A DNA stretch of 64,000 bases from Chloroflexus islandicus (GCF_001650695.1 NZ_LWQS01000034.1:39580-103579); one strand, 5' to 3'. Counted from the first letter of the stretch, positions 33,522 through 43,753 are shown. The notes: generated by a model from the sequence alone, not told the origin. A program made the numbers and translations.

Positions 33522-36029
33522 ATGTCTGATCTGTACAGCAAATTTACCAAGCGCGCCAAGCAGGTGTTGCAATTAGCCGCCGAAGAGGCGCGCGCGTTTA
33601 ACCATCCATACATCGGCACCGAGCATATTTTGCTGGGGCTGATCCGCGAAAGCGAAGGGATTGCGGCCCGTGTGCTCGATGAGCTGGGGGTGAAGCTGCC
33701 GCAGGCGCGCAGTGCGGTTGAGTTTATCGTTGGCCCCGGCGAGAGCACGATGGTCACTGACCAAGAACTAACGGCCCGCGCCCAGAAGGTGATTAAGTAC
33801 GCGATTGAAGAGGCGAATCGCCTCAACCATCACTATATCGGCACCGAACACCTGTTGCTGGGGTTGGTGCGCAATGGCGAAGGCGTCGCCACCGGTGTGC
33901 TCGATATTCTGGGTGTGTCGCTCGAGCAGGTGCGTAATCAGGTGATGCGCACCCTGCGCCATGGCACCGCCGGCGCCAGCAGCGAAACGCGCGCTGCAGC
34001 TACTCCCGGCACGCCGCCGGCCCAACGCCAGTCGAAGACGCCGTACCTCGATGCGCTCGGCACCGATCTGACCGAGATGGCCGAACAGGGCCGGCTCGAT
34101 CCGATCATTGGCCGCCAGCACGAGATCGAGCGCGTTATCCAGATTCTCTCGCGCCGCACGAAGAATAATCCGGCCCTGATCGGCGAACCCGGCGTCGGCA
34201 AGACGGCGATCGTCGAGGGCTTGGCCCAGCGGATTGTCCAAGGCGATGTGCCCGATAGCATCAAGGGCAAGCGGGTGGTGACGCTCGATATGGGGGCGCT
34301 GGTCGCCGGCACCAAGTACCGCGGCCAGTTTGAAGAGCGGCTCAAGCGCGTGATCGACGAGATCAAAGAGTCGCGCTGCATCCTCTTTATCGACGAGTTC
34401 CACACCATCATCGGCGCCGGCGGTGCGGAAGGCACGCTCGACGCGGCCAACATCCTCAAGCCAGCCCTCTCGCGCGGCGAGTTGCAGACGATCGGCGCGA
34501 CCACGCTCGATGAGTATCGCAAGTATATCGAACGCGACGCCGCCCTCGAACGGCGCTTCCAGCCGGTCATGGTCGATGAACCGTCGATCGAGGATACGAT
34601 CCAGATCTTGCGCGGGATCAAGTCGCGCTACGAGGATTTCCACCAGTTGCAGATCAGCGACGAGGCGATCCGCGCTGCGGCGGTGCTGTCGGCCCGCTAT
34701 GTGCCCGACCGCCAGTTGCCGGATAAGGCGATCGACTTGATCGACGAAGCGGCTTCGCGCGTGCGCATGTATCGCTCGGCTACCCCGCCGCGCCTGCGCG
34801 ATGCTCTGCGCGGTCTCGAAGCCCTGCGCAAAGAGCGCGAGGCGGCGCTGGAAGATCAGCAGCTTGAGCTGGCCGACAATCTGCGCGAGCGCGAAGAGCG
34901 CATGCTCCAGCGCATCCAAGAGATTGAGGCCGAACTCGGCACCCGCAGCGATGAACGCTACGACCGGCCTTACGTGACCGAAGAGGATATCGCGGAAGTG
35001 GTCGGGATGTGGACGGGTGTGCCGGTGACGCGCTTGACCGGTAACGAGACCCAGCGCCTCATGCACATGGAGGAGTTCCTCCACAGCCGGATCGTCGGCC
35101 AGCACGAGGCGATTGTCACTATCTCGAAGGCAGTGCGCCGCGCGCGCGCCGGCCTCAAAGACCCCAAGCGCCCGATCGGGAGCTTTATCTTCCTTGGCCC
35201 GACCGGCGTCGGCAAGACTGAGCTGGCCAAGGCGCTGGCCGAGTTTATGTTCGGCACCGAAGAGGCGCTGATCAAGATTGATATGTCCGAGTTCCAAGAG
35301 CGCCACACCACCTCGCGGCTGGTCGGCTCGCCGCCCGGCTATATCGGCTATGGCGAAGGCGGCCAACTGACCGACGCCGTCCGCCGCAAGCCGTACAGCG
35401 TGGTGCTGTTCGATGAGATCGAGAAGGCGCACCCCGATGCCTTCAATCTCTTGCTGCAAGTGCTCGAAGATGGCCACCTGACCGATGGCAAGGGCCGGCG
35501 GGTTGACTTCCGCAACACCATCATCATCATGACCAGCAACGTCGGCACCGAGCACATCCGCCGCGCGTCACGGATCGGCTTCGGCGGCAATGCCAACGAG
35601 ATTGATCAGACCGATATGCGGCGCAAGGTTGATGAGGCGCTCAGAATGCTCTTCCGGCCTGAGTTCCTCAACCGCATTGACGCGACGATCATCTTCCATC
35701 CGCTGACCAGTGAAGAGATTCAGTCGATCACCCAACTGATGCTCAAGCGGGTGCAGACGCAGCTCGATGAGCACCAGATCAAGCTGGTCGTGCAGCCGGA
35801 CGCGCTTGAGTTCCTTGCTCGCCGCGGCTACGACCCGGCCTTCGGCGCGCGACCGCTCCGCCGGGTGATCACCAACCTGATCGAAGACCCGCTGGCCGAA
35901 GGGTTGCTCTCTGGGCAGTTCCAAGATGGCGATACGGTGATCGTCGATACCCACGAGGATCAACTGCGGTTGCGCTCACAGCGCGAAATTGACCAAGAGA
36001 AGGTCGAAGAAAGCCCCGCATTGGCGTAG
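33522..36029 (+). CDS. clpC: ATP-dependent Clp protease ATP-binding subunit ClpC
   Basis: This is a HSP100/Clp unfoldase of about 835 residues that feeds substrates to ClpP. Two N-terminal Clp_N repeats ([17 protein letters not shown] and [17 protein letters not shown]) precede AAA domain 1 (Walker A GEPGVGKT, Walker [13 protein letters not shown]). A UVR-like coiled coil ([21 protein letters not shown]) and AAA domain 2 ([23 protein letters not shown]) follow, with a C-terminal D2-small domain. ATG 33522 was chosen since GGAGAAGAG precedes it; a GTG at 33510 would overlap that site. No CIRCE or CtsR-type operator was recognised upstream. Confidence 0.96.
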   Translation: MSDLYSKFTKRAKQVLQLAAEEARAFNHPYIGTEHILLGLIRESEGIAARVLDELGVKLPQARSAVEFIVGPGESTMVTDQELTARAQKVIKYAIEEANRLNHHYIGTEHLLLGLVRNGEGVATGVLDILGVSLEQVRNQVMRTLRHGTAGASSETRAAATPGTPPAQRQSKTPYLDALGTDLTEMAEQGRLDPIIGRQHEIERVIQILSRRTKNNPALIGEPGVGKTAIVEGLAQRIVQGDVPDSIKGKRVVTLDMGALVAGTKYRGQFEERLKRVIDEIKESRCILFIDEFHTIIGAGGAEGTLDAANILKPALSRGELQTIGATTLDEYRKYIERDAALERRFQPVMVDEPSIEDTIQILRGIKSRYEDFHQLQISDEAIRAAAVLSARYVPDRQLPDKAIDLIDEAASRVRMYRSATPPRLRDALRGLEALRKEREAALEDQQLELADNLREREERMLQRIQEIEAELGTRSDERYDRPYVTEEDIAEVVGMWTGVPVTRLTGNETQRLMHMEEFLHSRIVGQHEAIVTISKAVRRARAGLKDPKRPIGSFIFLGPTGVGKTELAKALAEFMFGTEEALIKIDMSEFQERHTTSRLVGSPPGYIGYGEGGQLTDAVRRKPYSVVLFDEIEKAHPDAFNLLLQVLEDGHLTDGKGRRVDFRNTIIIMTSNVGTEHIRRASRIGFGGNANEIDQTDMRRKVDEALRMLFRPEFLNRIDATIIFHPLTSEEIQSITQLMLKRVQTQLDEHQIKLVVQPDALEFLARRGYDPAFGARPLRRVITNLIEDPLAEGLLSGQFQDGDTVIVDTHEDQLRLRSQREIDQEKVEESPALA

Positions 36030-36052
36030 AGACAACGGTAAAGGCAACAGGA

Positions 36053-36078
36053 GGGGCGCAGCGATGCTGCGCCCCTTT
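36053..36078 (+). terminator. Intrinsic terminator between clpC and the convergent CBS gene
   Basis: GGGGCGCAGC-GAT-GCTGCGCCCC is a perfect 10-bp stem followed by TTTCCTTG, 23 bp after the clpC stop. It may serve both converging transcripts. Confidence 0.75.
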
Positions 36079-36086
36079 CCTTGTCC

Positions 36087-37370
36087 CTACCGCCCGCTAC
36101 CTAACAACGCCCCCAACAATGCGGCTCGTCCAACCATCCCTACTAACCGGCCGTCGTTATCAACCACCGGCAACCGCTTGATCCTGTGCGCGATCGTCTG
36201 CTCAACCGCGGCTGCAATCGGGGTATCTGGCGTCACCGTAATCACCGGACTCGTCATGACACTGGCGGCGGTTTGATTCTTGAGCGCCAGCTCTAGCTCA
36301 GGCGGGCGCGCGCCGCCACTGATCCAGATTGCGAAGCGTTGCAACAAGCCCGGCGCCACCGGTCGCATTGCCCGGCGCAGAATGTCGCCATCGCTGATGA
36401 TGCCAATCACACGCCTGTCTTTGTCGATCACCACGGCGCGCCGGCGCGGCGTCGATAAAATCCGATCGAGCGTCTCGATCAACGGCGTCTCAGGCGTGAC
36501 GGTTGGCACATCGCGGTTCATCACTTCACCCACCGTCTTAGCCGTGCTGAGATCGGCTGGCGCCGTATCAGCGCTGGTCGCGAAGTTGTTGGCAACCGTT
36601 TGTAACACATCCGACCGGCTGAGCATCCCCACCAGCCGGCCTTCGTTATCCACCACCGGCAACCGCTTGTGATCGTGCTCGGCCATCACCAACGCCGCTT
36701 GCGCCAACGAAGCTGTCACCGGGATGGTATGTGGGTTTGGTGTCATCACATCGCCAGCCTTTTCCGGACGCGCCGCCATCGCTGCTAATTGCGCCGCCCG
36801 TTCGTCACCCGGCAATAACTGCTGCAAGTGCAGCGGCAACTGGCTGACGCCACGCTGCAACAAATCGGCGTCGGTGACAATCCCCACCACCTTGCGCTGC
36901 CCATCCACGACCGGCATCGCCCGCAAGCCGCGTTCGAGCAGTAACCGCACCAACTCGCCAACCGGCGTATCCACCGTCACTGAAACCACATCGTGATTCA
37001 TCACATCGGCGACGGTCAAGTGAGAGGGAAAAAGCCCGCCGGCACGCCGGCCTACTTTCACGACTTGCACCGGCGACAGCACGATCAAGCCCTCTTGCAC
37101 AATCTCGCTCAGCTTGGGCAGCACTCGTTGCAAGCGATCAGTGCGGTCAATGCACGTGACGATCAATGGTAACCGGCTCGGAATATCAACCAGCAGATCG
37201 CTATGAAACACGCCGTGGGTGCCGTAGCCCCCCACTCCGCGCAAAACGGTCACTCCCGGCGCACCGGCAGCCCGGAGGGTATCGACAATCCGCGAGGCAA
37301 TAGTGCGCCCCTGCTGGCTATCACCCTCATCGATATAGATCCAGAGCTGCTGTGTCACGGCCTGCTCCAT
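36087..37370 (-). CDS. DUF190 (PII-like) and four-CBS-domain protein
   Basis: This 427-residue cytoplasmic protein begins with a DUF190 domain (about 5-105: YIDEGDSQQGRTIASRIVD, GAPGVTVLRGVGGYGTHG), a PII-like fold. Four CBS domains follow in two Bateman pairs: VMNHDVVSVTVDTPVGELV, VMTPNPHTIPVTASLAQAAL, VMNRDVPTVTPETPLIET and VMTSPVITVTPDTPIAAAV. CBS pairs bind adenine nucleotides, so it is a likely nucleotide sensor. It lies downstream of crcB on the same strand, a pairing known for DUF190 genes, and might modulate fluoride export. A GGGCGACGC hairpin lies in the short gap between them. Confidence 0.9.
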   Translation of the reverse strand: MEQAVTQQLWIYIDEGDSQQGRTIASRIVDTLRAAGAPGVTVLRGVGGYGTHGVFHSDLLVDIPSRLPLIVTCIDRTDRLQRVLPKLSEIVQEGLIVLSPVQVVKVGRRAGGLFPSHLTVADVMNHDVVSVTVDTPVGELVRLLLERGLRAMPVVDGQRKVVGIVTDADLLQRGVSQLPLHLQQLLPGDERAAQLAAMAARPEKAGDVMTPNPHTIPVTASLAQAALVMAEHDHKRLPVVDNEGRLVGMLSRSDVLQTVANNFATSADTAPADLSTAKTVGEVMNRDVPTVTPETPLIETLDRILSTPRRRAVVIDKDRRVIGIISDGDILRRAMRPVAPGLLQRFAIWISGGARPPELELALKNQTAASVMTSPVITVTPDTPIAAAVEQTIAHRIKRLPVVDNDGRLVGMVGRAALLGALLGSGR

Positions 37371-37442
37371 TGGAGACCTCCTTTCAAGGCGGCAAGGGCG
37401 ACGCCTAGCGTCGCCCTCACCTACTATCCTGCGCCAAACTCC

Positions 37443-37823
37443 TTACCCACCAATCCAGCGCCCAAGCCCGACCCCAATCACCACGGCAATCAGGCCACCC
37501 ACCACGCTTCCGCCGACATACCCCGCCGCCGCCAGCCAGTTGCCGGCGTTAAAGAGGGTAAAGCTCTCGTAGCCAAACGTCGAGAAGGTGGTGAACCCGC
37601 CGAGCAAGCCCGTCACCAACATCAGCCGCACCGGTTCGCTGAGCGTCAGCCGGTTGGCGGCAAGGGTCAGCAACATGCCAATCAGCAGACAGCCCAACAG
37701 GTTGATGATGAAGGTGCCGTACGGCCACGCCGTGCCTAGGCGTTGGGCCGCCCACAACCCAATGCCGTAGCGGAGGTTGGCGCCAATCGCCGCCCCCAGC
37801 GCAATCGCCAATACGTTGTTCAT
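37443..37823 (-). CDS. crcB: Fluoride ion channel/exporter CrcB (Fluc)
   Basis: This 126-residue four-helix membrane protein of the CrcB/Fluc family works as an antiparallel dimer that exports fluoride. The family motifs are GAAIGANLRYGIG, YGTFIINLLGCLLIG and the central GLLGGFTTFSTFGYE with the Phe and Thr residues that line the pore. GAAGGAGAGAT lies upstream of ATG 37823. The leader was inspected for the fluoride riboswitch consensus and none was recognised. It is followed by the DUF190/CBS gene. Confidence 0.95.
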   Translation of the reverse strand: MNNVLAIALGAAIGANLRYGIGLWAAQRLGTAWPYGTFIINLLGCLLIGMLLTLAANRLTLSEPVRLMLVTGLLGGFTTFSTFGYESFTLFNAGNWLAAAGYVGGSVVGGLIAVVIGVGLGRWIGG

Positions 37824-37959
37824 CGCTGCCTATCTCTCCTTCATCCAAGGCAGAGCCCGACAATAGCTATTTGTATTGTACGACGATTGGGGGGATTGTG
37901 GGATAGGGCTGGAGATGGAATGCTGGGGCGAAGGATTGTTCGCCCCAGCATTCCACCCC

Positions 37960-38946
37960 TTACGCCCGCACCTCTTGGCGTTGGAAGAGGATATAACCGA
38001 TGGCGAACAGCACGATCGTCGCCGCGATCAGGCCGGTGGCGTGCGGCCACGTCAGCAAGATGCTTTGCCCAGCCGGCAGTGGCGTGCCGGGGATAGCATT
38101 GTGCAACTGGATGGGCAGTACAATCCCCAAGGCGCGCACCGCCGGGTTGAGCATCGCCAGCGCCACCTCTGAGAAGAGGGTGTTCGGCGACAGCCGGGTG
38201 AGCAGCAGTTCCAGTTGAATCTGGTTGATCAGCGCCTGCGTATCACCCGGCGGCGCCGGTTGCAGCGTGCGGGCTAGCAGGCTGGCGATGATGCCCCAGA
38301 AGACGGTGAAGAAGAGCCAGACCGCAATCGCAGCTAACGCCGCCGTAGCCGGTTGGCGGAAGATGATCGAGAAGAGCATCGCCAGCGCCAACCAGATTCC
38401 GCCGTAGAAGATGGTGATCAGCAAGAACCAGAGCATGCGCACCGTCTCTTCACCGCTCGGCGGCACGCCCAATTGCAGCAGACCCATGCCGATGATCAGC
38501 AGCCAGATCGCGGTCAGGGCCAAAGCCAGCGTGCCCAAGCCGGCCAAGAATTTGCCCAACAGCAGGGCATCGCGGTAGATCGGCTGCGCCAAAACCTTCG
38601 AGAGCGTGCGCTGGTTGAACTCACCGTTGATCGAGTCAAACGCCAGCGCAATTGCAAGCAACGGCACCAGCAAGCCAAGGAAGCCGACAAAGGCCGGCAG
38701 CGGCTCGCGGGCCGTGGTAAAGAGGCGCAAGAAGAGGAAATCATCGCTCGTACCGGCGCCGGCGCGCAGATTCTGCGACGCAGCGTAGACAGTGCCAAAG
38801 GCGGTGAGCAAGATCAGCGCCTCAAGGATCATCATGCGGGCGCTGGTCAGGTAATCGGCCATCTCTTTGGCCACCACCGCCCACAACCCCGTCCACGGCG
38901 ACCCTTCGCGCTGGCGCGCGGGCGCTAGGCTACGCGCGTGCTGCAT
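37960..38946 (-). CDS. ABC-2 type transporter permease
   Basis: This membrane component of an ABC exporter has about 328 residues. A cytoplasmic N terminus ([19 protein letters not shown]) precedes six predicted helices, with a large segment [21 protein letters not shown] between helices 2 and 3, typical of the ABC-2 / NosY-like group. ATG 38946 overlaps the ATPase gene by 17 bp and has AAAGGAG upstream. With the ATPase and NEW3 protein it forms a three-gene export operon whose substrate is unknown. Confidence 0.9.
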   Translation of the reverse strand: MQHARSLAPARQREGSPWTGLWAVVAKEMADYLTSARMMILEALILLTAFGTVYAASQNLRAGAGTSDDFLFLRLFTTAREPLPAFVGFLGLLVPLLAIALAFDSINGEFNQRTLSKVLAQPIYRDALLLGKFLAGLGTLALALTAIWLLIIGMGLLQLGVPPSGEETVRMLWFLLITIFYGGIWLALAMLFSIIFRQPATAALAAIAVWLFFTVFWGIIASLLARTLQPAPPGDTQALINQIQLELLLTRLSPNTLFSEVALAMLNPAVRALGIVLPIQLHNAIPGTPLPAGQSILLTWPHATGLIAATIVLFAIGYILFQRQEVRA

Positions 38947-39877
38947 AGGCCGCTCCTTTCTGGAAGTAGCGCGCATACACCTCATCGAGGCTGGGTGTGT
39001 CTACGCTCAGACCAAGCAACTTGCCACCCGCCTCAATCACCTTGCGAGCAATCTCGGCGCGCAGATCGGCGCGCGCTTCGACGTTGTACCGGGAGCCGTT
39101 CGCCGACACTTGTACCACATCGGGCAAGGCGCGCAACGCCGCCGCCACCGCATCGCCTCCTTCGGCTTCAACGTGAATGCGGTAAGCGCCGCCAAGTACG
39201 CGCTGGGCCAGCTCGCCGACCGTGCCTTCCAGCACCATGCGCCCTTGGTGGAAGAGACCGACCCGATCACAAACCGCCTGCACCTGTTGCAGCAAGTGCG
39301 ACGAGAGCAAGATGGTGATGCCGCTCGCCTTAAGCTGGCGGATGAGATCGAGAAATTCGCGCACCGCTTCCGGGTCAAGCGCCAGCGTCGGCTCGTCCAT
39401 GATGATCAGTTGCGGCTGCTTGATCAAAATCTCGGCCACCCCCAACCGCTGGCGCATACCGCGCGAGAAGGTCTTAACCCGCCGGTCGGCCACGTTGCTC
39501 AACCCGACCTGATCGAGCGCCTCGTTGATGCGCTTGCTCAGCTCTGGCTCGCGGATGCCATTGAGCTTAGCGATGTAATGCAGGTTCTCGCGCGCGGTCA
39601 GGTGATCGTAGAAACCGACCTGATCGGGCAGATAGCCAACCCGCGCCTTGACGCTGAGCGGCTGGCGAGCCGGGTCAAGCCCCAACACCTTCACACTACC
39701 GCTGGTTGGCTCGGTCAGGCCCAGCAGCATCAGAATGGTGGTCGTCTTACCGGCGCCGTTCGGCCCCAACAGGCCGAAAATCTCGCCCTTGCGCACGGTC
39801 AGGTTGAGGTGATCGACGGCGGTAAACGCGCCGTATTGTTTGGTCAAATCACGGCATTCAATCACCACGTCGGTCAT
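38930..39877 (-). CDS. ABC transporter ATP-binding protein
   Basis: This ATPase of about 315 residues has Walker [12 protein letters not shown]-loop [13 protein letters not shown], signature [10 protein letters not shown] (S-R-G variant of LSGGQ) and Walker [17 protein letters not shown]-terminal DUF4162-like tail follows ([11 protein letters not shown] to [10 protein letters not shown]), as in CcmA/NosF/drug-export ATPases. ATG 39877 was preferred over an unsupported extension to 39955 that reads through the REP elements. It drives the overlapping ABC-2 permease. Confidence 0.93.
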   Translation of the reverse strand: MTDVVIECRDLTKQYGAFTAVDHLNLTVRKGEIFGLLGPNGAGKTTTILMLLGLTEPTSGSVKVLGLDPARQPLSVKARVGYLPDQVGFYDHLTARENLHYIAKLNGIREPELSKRINEALDQVGLSNVADRRVKTFSRGMRQRLGVAEILIKQPQLIIMDEPTLALDPEAVREFLDLIRQLKASGITILLSSHLLQQVQAVCDRVGLFHQGRMVLEGTVGELAQRVLGGAYRIHVEAEGGDAVAAALRALPDVVQVSANGSRYNVEARADLRAEIARKVIEAGGKLLGLSVDTPSLDEVYARYFQKGAAYAARA

Positions 39878-39896
39878 AATCGTTTCCCCGTTATCT

Positions 39897-39981
39897 GTAG
39901 AGCCGCACGGCGTGCGGCTCCACCACCGTAACGCACAGCCGTGTGTCTTTACCACCGTAACGCACAGCCGTGCGGCTCTAC
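39897..39981. repeat. REP-type palindromes within the export operon
   Basis: GTAGAGCCGCACGG-CGTGCGGCTC is followed by two ACCACCGTAACGCACAGCCGTG units, the second ending GTGCGGCTCTAC. These are variants of the RAYT-linked palindrome at 47417-47444 (GTAGAGACGCACGG core). They lie between the NEW3 gene and the ATPase gene and could form a stabilising stem in the operon mRNA. Confidence 0.8.
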
Positions 39982-39982
39982 G

Positions 39983-41155
39983 TTATCGGCGGCCAAACCG
40001 CATCACCGCCACGCCGACGCCAACCACCGCCACCGCAATCAGGGCAATCCCAACCAACCCCCAAATCGTCGAGGTTAACACCGTAAACCGGAATTCGCTG
40101 GTAGCTACCGCCGCCTCAGCCGGACGGGCAGTAAAGGTGACGAGATAGTCGCCGGCGATGGCCTGATTCGATGGCTGCACCTTCGCGGTGACTTCGACCA
40201 GTTGGCCGTTGGCTAACTCAGGAATCTGCTTCGGCTCGAACTCAACCGTCCACCCAACCGGCGGCGAGGCGCTCAGTTCGATGTTGCGGGCCGGCGCGCT
40301 GCCGGTATTGCGCACAATCAGCTTCACATCGGTCTTTTCACCGATCCGCGCTTCGCCGGATAGCCGGCCATCAGGCGTGGTCAGCAACAACTGCGGTTGG
40401 CCAGTAATATCGGCCACAAGGCGGGTGGTCGCTTGCAAATCGCCGCCACGGGCCAAAATACCGATTTCATACGTACCGGCAGGCACGTCCGTATTGAGCG
40501 CGCGCACTTCCACGCTGAGGTTCTTCGACTCGTTGGGGCCAAACGGCACGCTGGTAATGCTCTGGCCCGACAGCTTGAAATCGACTTGGAAGCCGCGCGG
40601 CGCTTCGGCCAGCAAGCTCACCGGCACCTCTTCACTACTCTCATTCTTGAGGGTCACGTTGTAGCGGAAGGTGGTCGAAGGCGCACCGCGCAACGTCGGC
40701 AGATCGACTTTGAAGGTCAGACCAGCGGGGTTCACCGTCTTGGCCTTCAGCGTCAACTCGATCGGCAACGCCACCTCTTGGTTCACCCCGGTTGCTACCG
40801 CCACCATCCGGTACGAACCGGCCTTCACATCTGACGGCGGCTCGATCCGCAGATCAAAGGTCGCATTGTTATTCGGCTCAACATAGGCCGCTTGGATCAC
40901 GCGCCCATCGCCGCGGAAAGTGACATTCCAGCCGCTTGGCGCTTCACGCATGCCAAGGCGCACGATCTGCGGCGTGGTATCGGTGCCGAGGGTGAGTTTA
41001 ACGGTGACAACATCGCCAACCGTGGCTTCTTGGGCCGGGTAACGGGTGTAGAAAAAGAGATCACGCTGGTTCTCTTGGGCCAGCGCCGGCGCTGCGCCCA
41101 CAACGGCGATCAGCGCCAACATCACGAGCAAGCTGATGATGCGAAACGCACGCAT
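39983..41155 (-). CDS. Exported NEW3-domain protein of the ABC operon
   Basis: This 390-residue protein has a cleavable signal peptide (SLLVMLALIAVVGAAPALAQ), three to four Ig-like beta domains of the NEW3/NPCBM-associated type, and a C-terminal anchor helix (GLVGIALIAVAVVGVGVAVM) with a basic end (RFGRR). NEW3 repeats are recognisable by WNVTFRGDG, GFQVDFKLSG and WTVEFEPKQIPELANGQ. It should face outward as a membrane-anchored partner of the ABC-2 transporter. This gene order recurs in Gram-positive and related bacteria in my recollection, but the substrate is unknown. Confidence 0.87.
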   Translation of the reverse strand: MRAFRIISLLVMLALIAVVGAAPALAQENQRDLFFYTRYPAQEATVGDVVTVKLTLGTDTTPQIVRLGMREAPSGWNVTFRGDGRVIQAAYVEPNNNATFDLRIEPPSDVKAGSYRMVAVATGVNQEVALPIELTLKAKTVNPAGLTFKVDLPTLRGAPSTTFRYNVTLKNESSEEVPVSLLAEAPRGFQVDFKLSGQSITSVPFGPNESKNLSVEVRALNTDVPAGTYEIGILARGGDLQATTRLVADITGQPQLLLTTPDGRLSGEARIGEKTDVKLIVRNTGSAPARNIELSASPPVGWTVEFEPKQIPELANGQLVEVTAKVQPSNQAIAGDYLVTFTARPAEAAVATSEFRFTVLTSTIWGLVGIALIAVAVVGVGVAVMRFGRR

Positions 41156-41266
41156 CGTCTACCTCCCCTTGTGATGGCAACTGCACAATCTGCCGCGGAG
41201 ATCCGCTCACGTTCGGGAAGATAGAGGGTCATGATTAGAAACAGATTAGCGGTGTATTAGCGTTTT

Positions 41267-42007
41267 CTATGAAATCTCCTCCTTGGTCAGCGCATATTCC
41301 CATAACTGGTGCGGGGCATCGAGCGATGACTGCGGGCGCATCACCCGCACGTGCAAGGGGAGCGTTTGCAGGTGCGCATACAAAAGGCGGAGCGGAATTG
41401 AATGCACCGACTGCGGGTACAGCTTAAAGCGGTAATAGAGTGCGTGATCAGGGAAGCCTAAACGCTTGAGGGCAGTGTAGGCGCGGCGGCGTAGTTGCAA
41501 GCGGTATGGCCAGTGAATATGGTGGCAAACGTTCGTAAAGATCAATCCGCCCGGCGCTAACACCCGCGCAAACTCGCTGAAGAGGTGCAGGATCGCTTGC
41601 TGATCGGGAATGTGCTGGAAGACGCCAAAGGAAAAGATCAGGTCAATGCTGTTATCGGGCAGATCGAGCCGGCTAGCCGTATTGACCAGAAACTGGGCAT
41701 GAGGCAAATCGCGATGCAATTCGCGTGCTTTGAGAATGAGACTTTCGGCGACATCGAGACCGATATACTCGGCGAAATGCTCGCGCAGCGCCGGCGCCAC
41801 CCGCCCGATCCCGCAACCGAAATCGAGCACGCGCTGAAACCGGCGCGGATAACCGAGACGTTGCATCTCTTGGTGCAACTGCGCTACCTGATGCCGGCCC
41901 GTCTGAAAGAACTCGTCTAATTCCCAACCGGACATACCGGTCATCGCCCAGAACGGATCAAGCTGACCTAAGGCATTCCATTGCTGTTGGTTGTAGGCAA
42001 AGGTCAT
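41267..42007 (-). CDS. Class I SAM-dependent methyltransferase
   Basis: This 246-residue protein has the Rossmann-like methyltransferase core: motif I VLDFGCGIGRVAPAL, acidic motif EYIGLDVAESLI, motif II-III NSIDLIFSFGVFQHI, and VLAPGGLIF. The C-terminal 75 residues are basic and aromatic (RAYTALKRLGFPDHALYYRF), perhaps a substrate-binding part. ATG 42007 has a strong AGGAGG five bases upstream; the frame extends to 42175 without support. The acceptor is unknown. Confidence 0.9.
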   Translation of the reverse strand: MTFAYNQQQWNALGQLDPFWAMTGMSGWELDEFFQTGRHQVAQLHQEMQRLGYPRRFQRVLDFGCGIGRVAPALREHFAEYIGLDVAESLILKARELHRDLPHAQFLVNTASRLDLPDNSIDLIFSFGVFQHIPDQQAILHLFSEFARVLAPGGLIFTNVCHHIHWPYRLQLRRRAYTALKRLGFPDHALYYRFKLYPQSVHSIPLRLLYAHLQTLPLHVRVMRPQSSLDAPHQLWEYALTKEEIS

Positions 42008-42242
42008 AGTTCCTCCTGCCAAGACGTAGGGCAAATTGATACCTTTACTCATCAAACCACATCTACCCTCGTTTGTCTTGTGAGTTTTGGCAGGGATGCG
42101 GATGGGGAGATTTTCCTCATTGTAAAGGCGTATTTCATGCAACTCTCGCCTAGAGAAACACCTGCGAACATGCACGTGCAGAGCATTGCTCTAGCCTCTC
42201 GCACCACCATCGCGGCGCCGATTTGCGGCCAAGGTATGCCCA

Positions 42243-42251
42243 TGCTATGAT
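42243..42251 (+). promoter_or_regulatory. Extended -10 promoter of the first Nudix gene
   Basis: TGCTATGAT (TGn plus five-of-six -10 match) is 51 bp upstream of the start codon at 42303. The rest of the gap 42008-42302 shows no gene. Confidence 0.5.
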
Positions 42252-42302
42252 GCGCTTGCTAACGGCGGAACGACCCTCCGGCTGAACAGGTTAACGGCGG
42301 CA

Positions 42303-42794
42303 ATGATCCACCCCTTGCGCGAAATCATCCTCACCGGAGCGTATAATCTCTTCATCCGCTTGCGATTGGCGCAGCATGTTCTCTTCCGCCCGCGCGCAAT
42401 CGGGGTGCGGGTGATTGTGCAACGTGGCGATGAATTTTTGCTGGTGCGTCACCGTGGCGGGGCGAAACCGTGGGGATTGCCCGGCGGTGCGATCGATCAC
42501 GGTGAAGCGCCGGCGGAAGCGGCCCGCCGCGAGGCGCTCGAAGAGAGCGGCTGCCCGGTGACGGTGACTGGTCTGCACGGGGTGTTTCACTACGTGGCTC
42601 ACGGGCTCAGCGATTATGTGATCGTCTTTACTGCGGTGGCTGATGGCCCGCCGGCGCCGCCCCGCGGCGACATCGAAATCTGTGATGCCCAATTTTTTCA
42701 CCCTGATCGTCTGCCCGCCGGGGTCGACGCCGGCAGCGCGCGCCGGATCGCCGAAGTGCGGCGCGGCGAACGCAATCTCTATCGAGCGTGGTAA
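42303..42794 (+). CDS. Nudix hydrolase
   Basis: This 163-residue protein has a full Nudix box starting GGAIDHGEAPAEAARREALE and ending ESG, with the preceding strand LVRHRGGAKPWGLP. The N-terminal 30 residues are hydrophobic and basic (ILTGAYNLFIRLRLAQHVLF), a short helix that might touch the membrane. The box and the PWGLPGG lead-in are typical of ADP-ribose or NDP-sugar type Nudix enzymes, but substrate cannot be deduced. A second, unrelated Nudix gene lies about 230 bp downstream after a repeat. Confidence 0.9.
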   Translation: MIHPLREIILTGAYNLFIRLRLAQHVLFRPRAIGVRVIVQRGDEFLLVRHRGGAKPWGLPGGAIDHGEAPAEAARREALEESGCPVTVTGLHGVFHYVAHGLSDYVIVFTAVADGPPAPPRGDIEICDAQFFHPDRLPAGVDAGSARRIAEVRRGERNLYRAW

Positions 42795-42795
42795 C

Positions 42796-43008
42796 GCAAA
42801 GGCGCAGAGCAGGCAAAGGCGCAGAGATCGAAACGCAAAGGCGCAAAGGACGCCAAGAACGCAGAGATTTGTTAGAGGTTGTTTACCTACCGTGCTTATG
42901 CTTGTACACTATCCAAAAACCTTTGCGCCCTCTGCGTCCTTCGCGTCTTTGCGTTTACAAAACTGTGCGTCTTTGCGTTTGAATCACTTCGCGTCTTTGC
43001 GTTCACTT
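42796..43008. repeat. Dispersed CGCAAAGGCGCAGAG inverted repeat
   Basis: The left half has AACGCAAAGGCGCAGAG three times. The right half has CTTTGCGCCCTCTGCGTCC and TCGCGTCTTTGCGTT motifs in the opposite sense, around a spacer near 42870-42915. The same family is at 26246-26364. It separates two Nudix genes and appears non-coding. Confidence 0.85.
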
Positions 43009-43024
43009 GTCATCGAGGTCAACT

Positions 43025-43519
43025 ATGCCTTATACACCCATTCTTGCTACCCTCGGCTACGTGCTTTCACCCGACCGCCAAACAGTGCTGATGGTGCATC
43101 GCAACGCTCGCCCCGGCGACCAGCATCTGGGCAAATACAACGGGCTTGGCGGTAAACTCGAACGCGACGAAGAGATCGTCGCCGGGATGCAGCGCGAGCT
43201 GCGCGAAGAGGCCGGCATCACTGCGCTCGAATTAACGTTGCGCGGCACGGTGAGCTGGCCGGGTTTCGGCAAAAACGGCGAAGACTGGTTTGCGTTTATT
43301 TTCGTCATCACCCGCTTTAGCGGCACGCCACCGGCGGCCAATGTCGAAGGCACGCTCGAATGGGTGCCGATTGCGCGGGTGATGGAACTGCCGCTCTGGC
43401 CCGGCGACCGCTTCTTTCTGCCACTCGTTTTCGACAACGACCCGCGCCCGTTCCACGGCGTGATGCCCTACGCCAACGGCCAGCCGGTTGATTGGCGCTA
43501 TAGCCGGCTTGGGGGATAA
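43025..43519 (+). CDS. MutT-type Nudix hydrolase (8-oxo-dGTP diphosphatase-like)
   Basis: This 164-residue Nudix enzyme has the box GGKLERDEEIVAGMQRELRE followed by EAGI, preceded by HLGKYNGLGGKLE, a combination typical of MutT/MTH1-like oxidised purine nucleotide diphosphatases. The C-terminal PLWPGDRFFLPLVF and PFHG resemble the MTH1-type ending, which has WxGDxxWFPL and Fxg. It probably sanitises nucleotide pools. ATG 43025 has GAGG upstream; an earlier TTG at 43007 lies in the repeat. Confidence 0.87.
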   Translation: MPYTPILATLGYVLSPDRQTVLMVHRNARPGDQHLGKYNGLGGKLERDEEIVAGMQRELREEAGITALELTLRGTVSWPGFGKNGEDWFAFIFVITRFSGTPPAANVEGTLEWVPIARVMELPLWPGDRFFLPLVFDNDPRPFHGVMPYANGQPVDWRYSRLGG

Positions 43520-43690
43520 CGGGATTGGAGAGGTGGGGAGGCGGGAGACAGCCAATGCTCCCGTCCTCCCTACGCCACTAACGACCAACCTTGTCTATAG
43601 AGAGCGCAGAAATGATAGCCGGTTACTTCCCGCGTCCCCGGCAGTCTGCCGTAAACACCGCATTTCAAGGGGATACAGCCGCTCACACCG

Positions 43691-43699
43691 TGGTATAAT
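43691..43699 (+). promoter_or_regulatory. Extended -10 promoter of serS
   Basis: TGGTATAAT, a perfect -10 with TGn extension, lies 54 bp upstream of the serS start. No T-box-like motif is present in the 230-bp leader region, unlike glyS. Confidence 0.65.
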
Positions 43700-43753
43700 T
43701 GCCACTACAGCACGAACCGCCGCGCACTTGCGCATTGCATACGGCAGAAAACC

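Noticed and set aside
33768..35555. 595-codon minus-strand frame within clpC
   Set aside because: Antisense shadow of clpC produced by GC-rich codon bias.
37824..37960. Fluoride riboswitch upstream of crcB
   Set aside because: Looked for the GG-GATGG and CTGATGACTCC-type conserved blocks in the leader; only a GATGAAGGAGAG stretch is present, which is better read as the ribosome binding site.
43520..43753. T-box leader for serS
   Set aside because: No GGGTGGnACCGCG motif or terminator-antiterminator pair in the region; only an extended -10.
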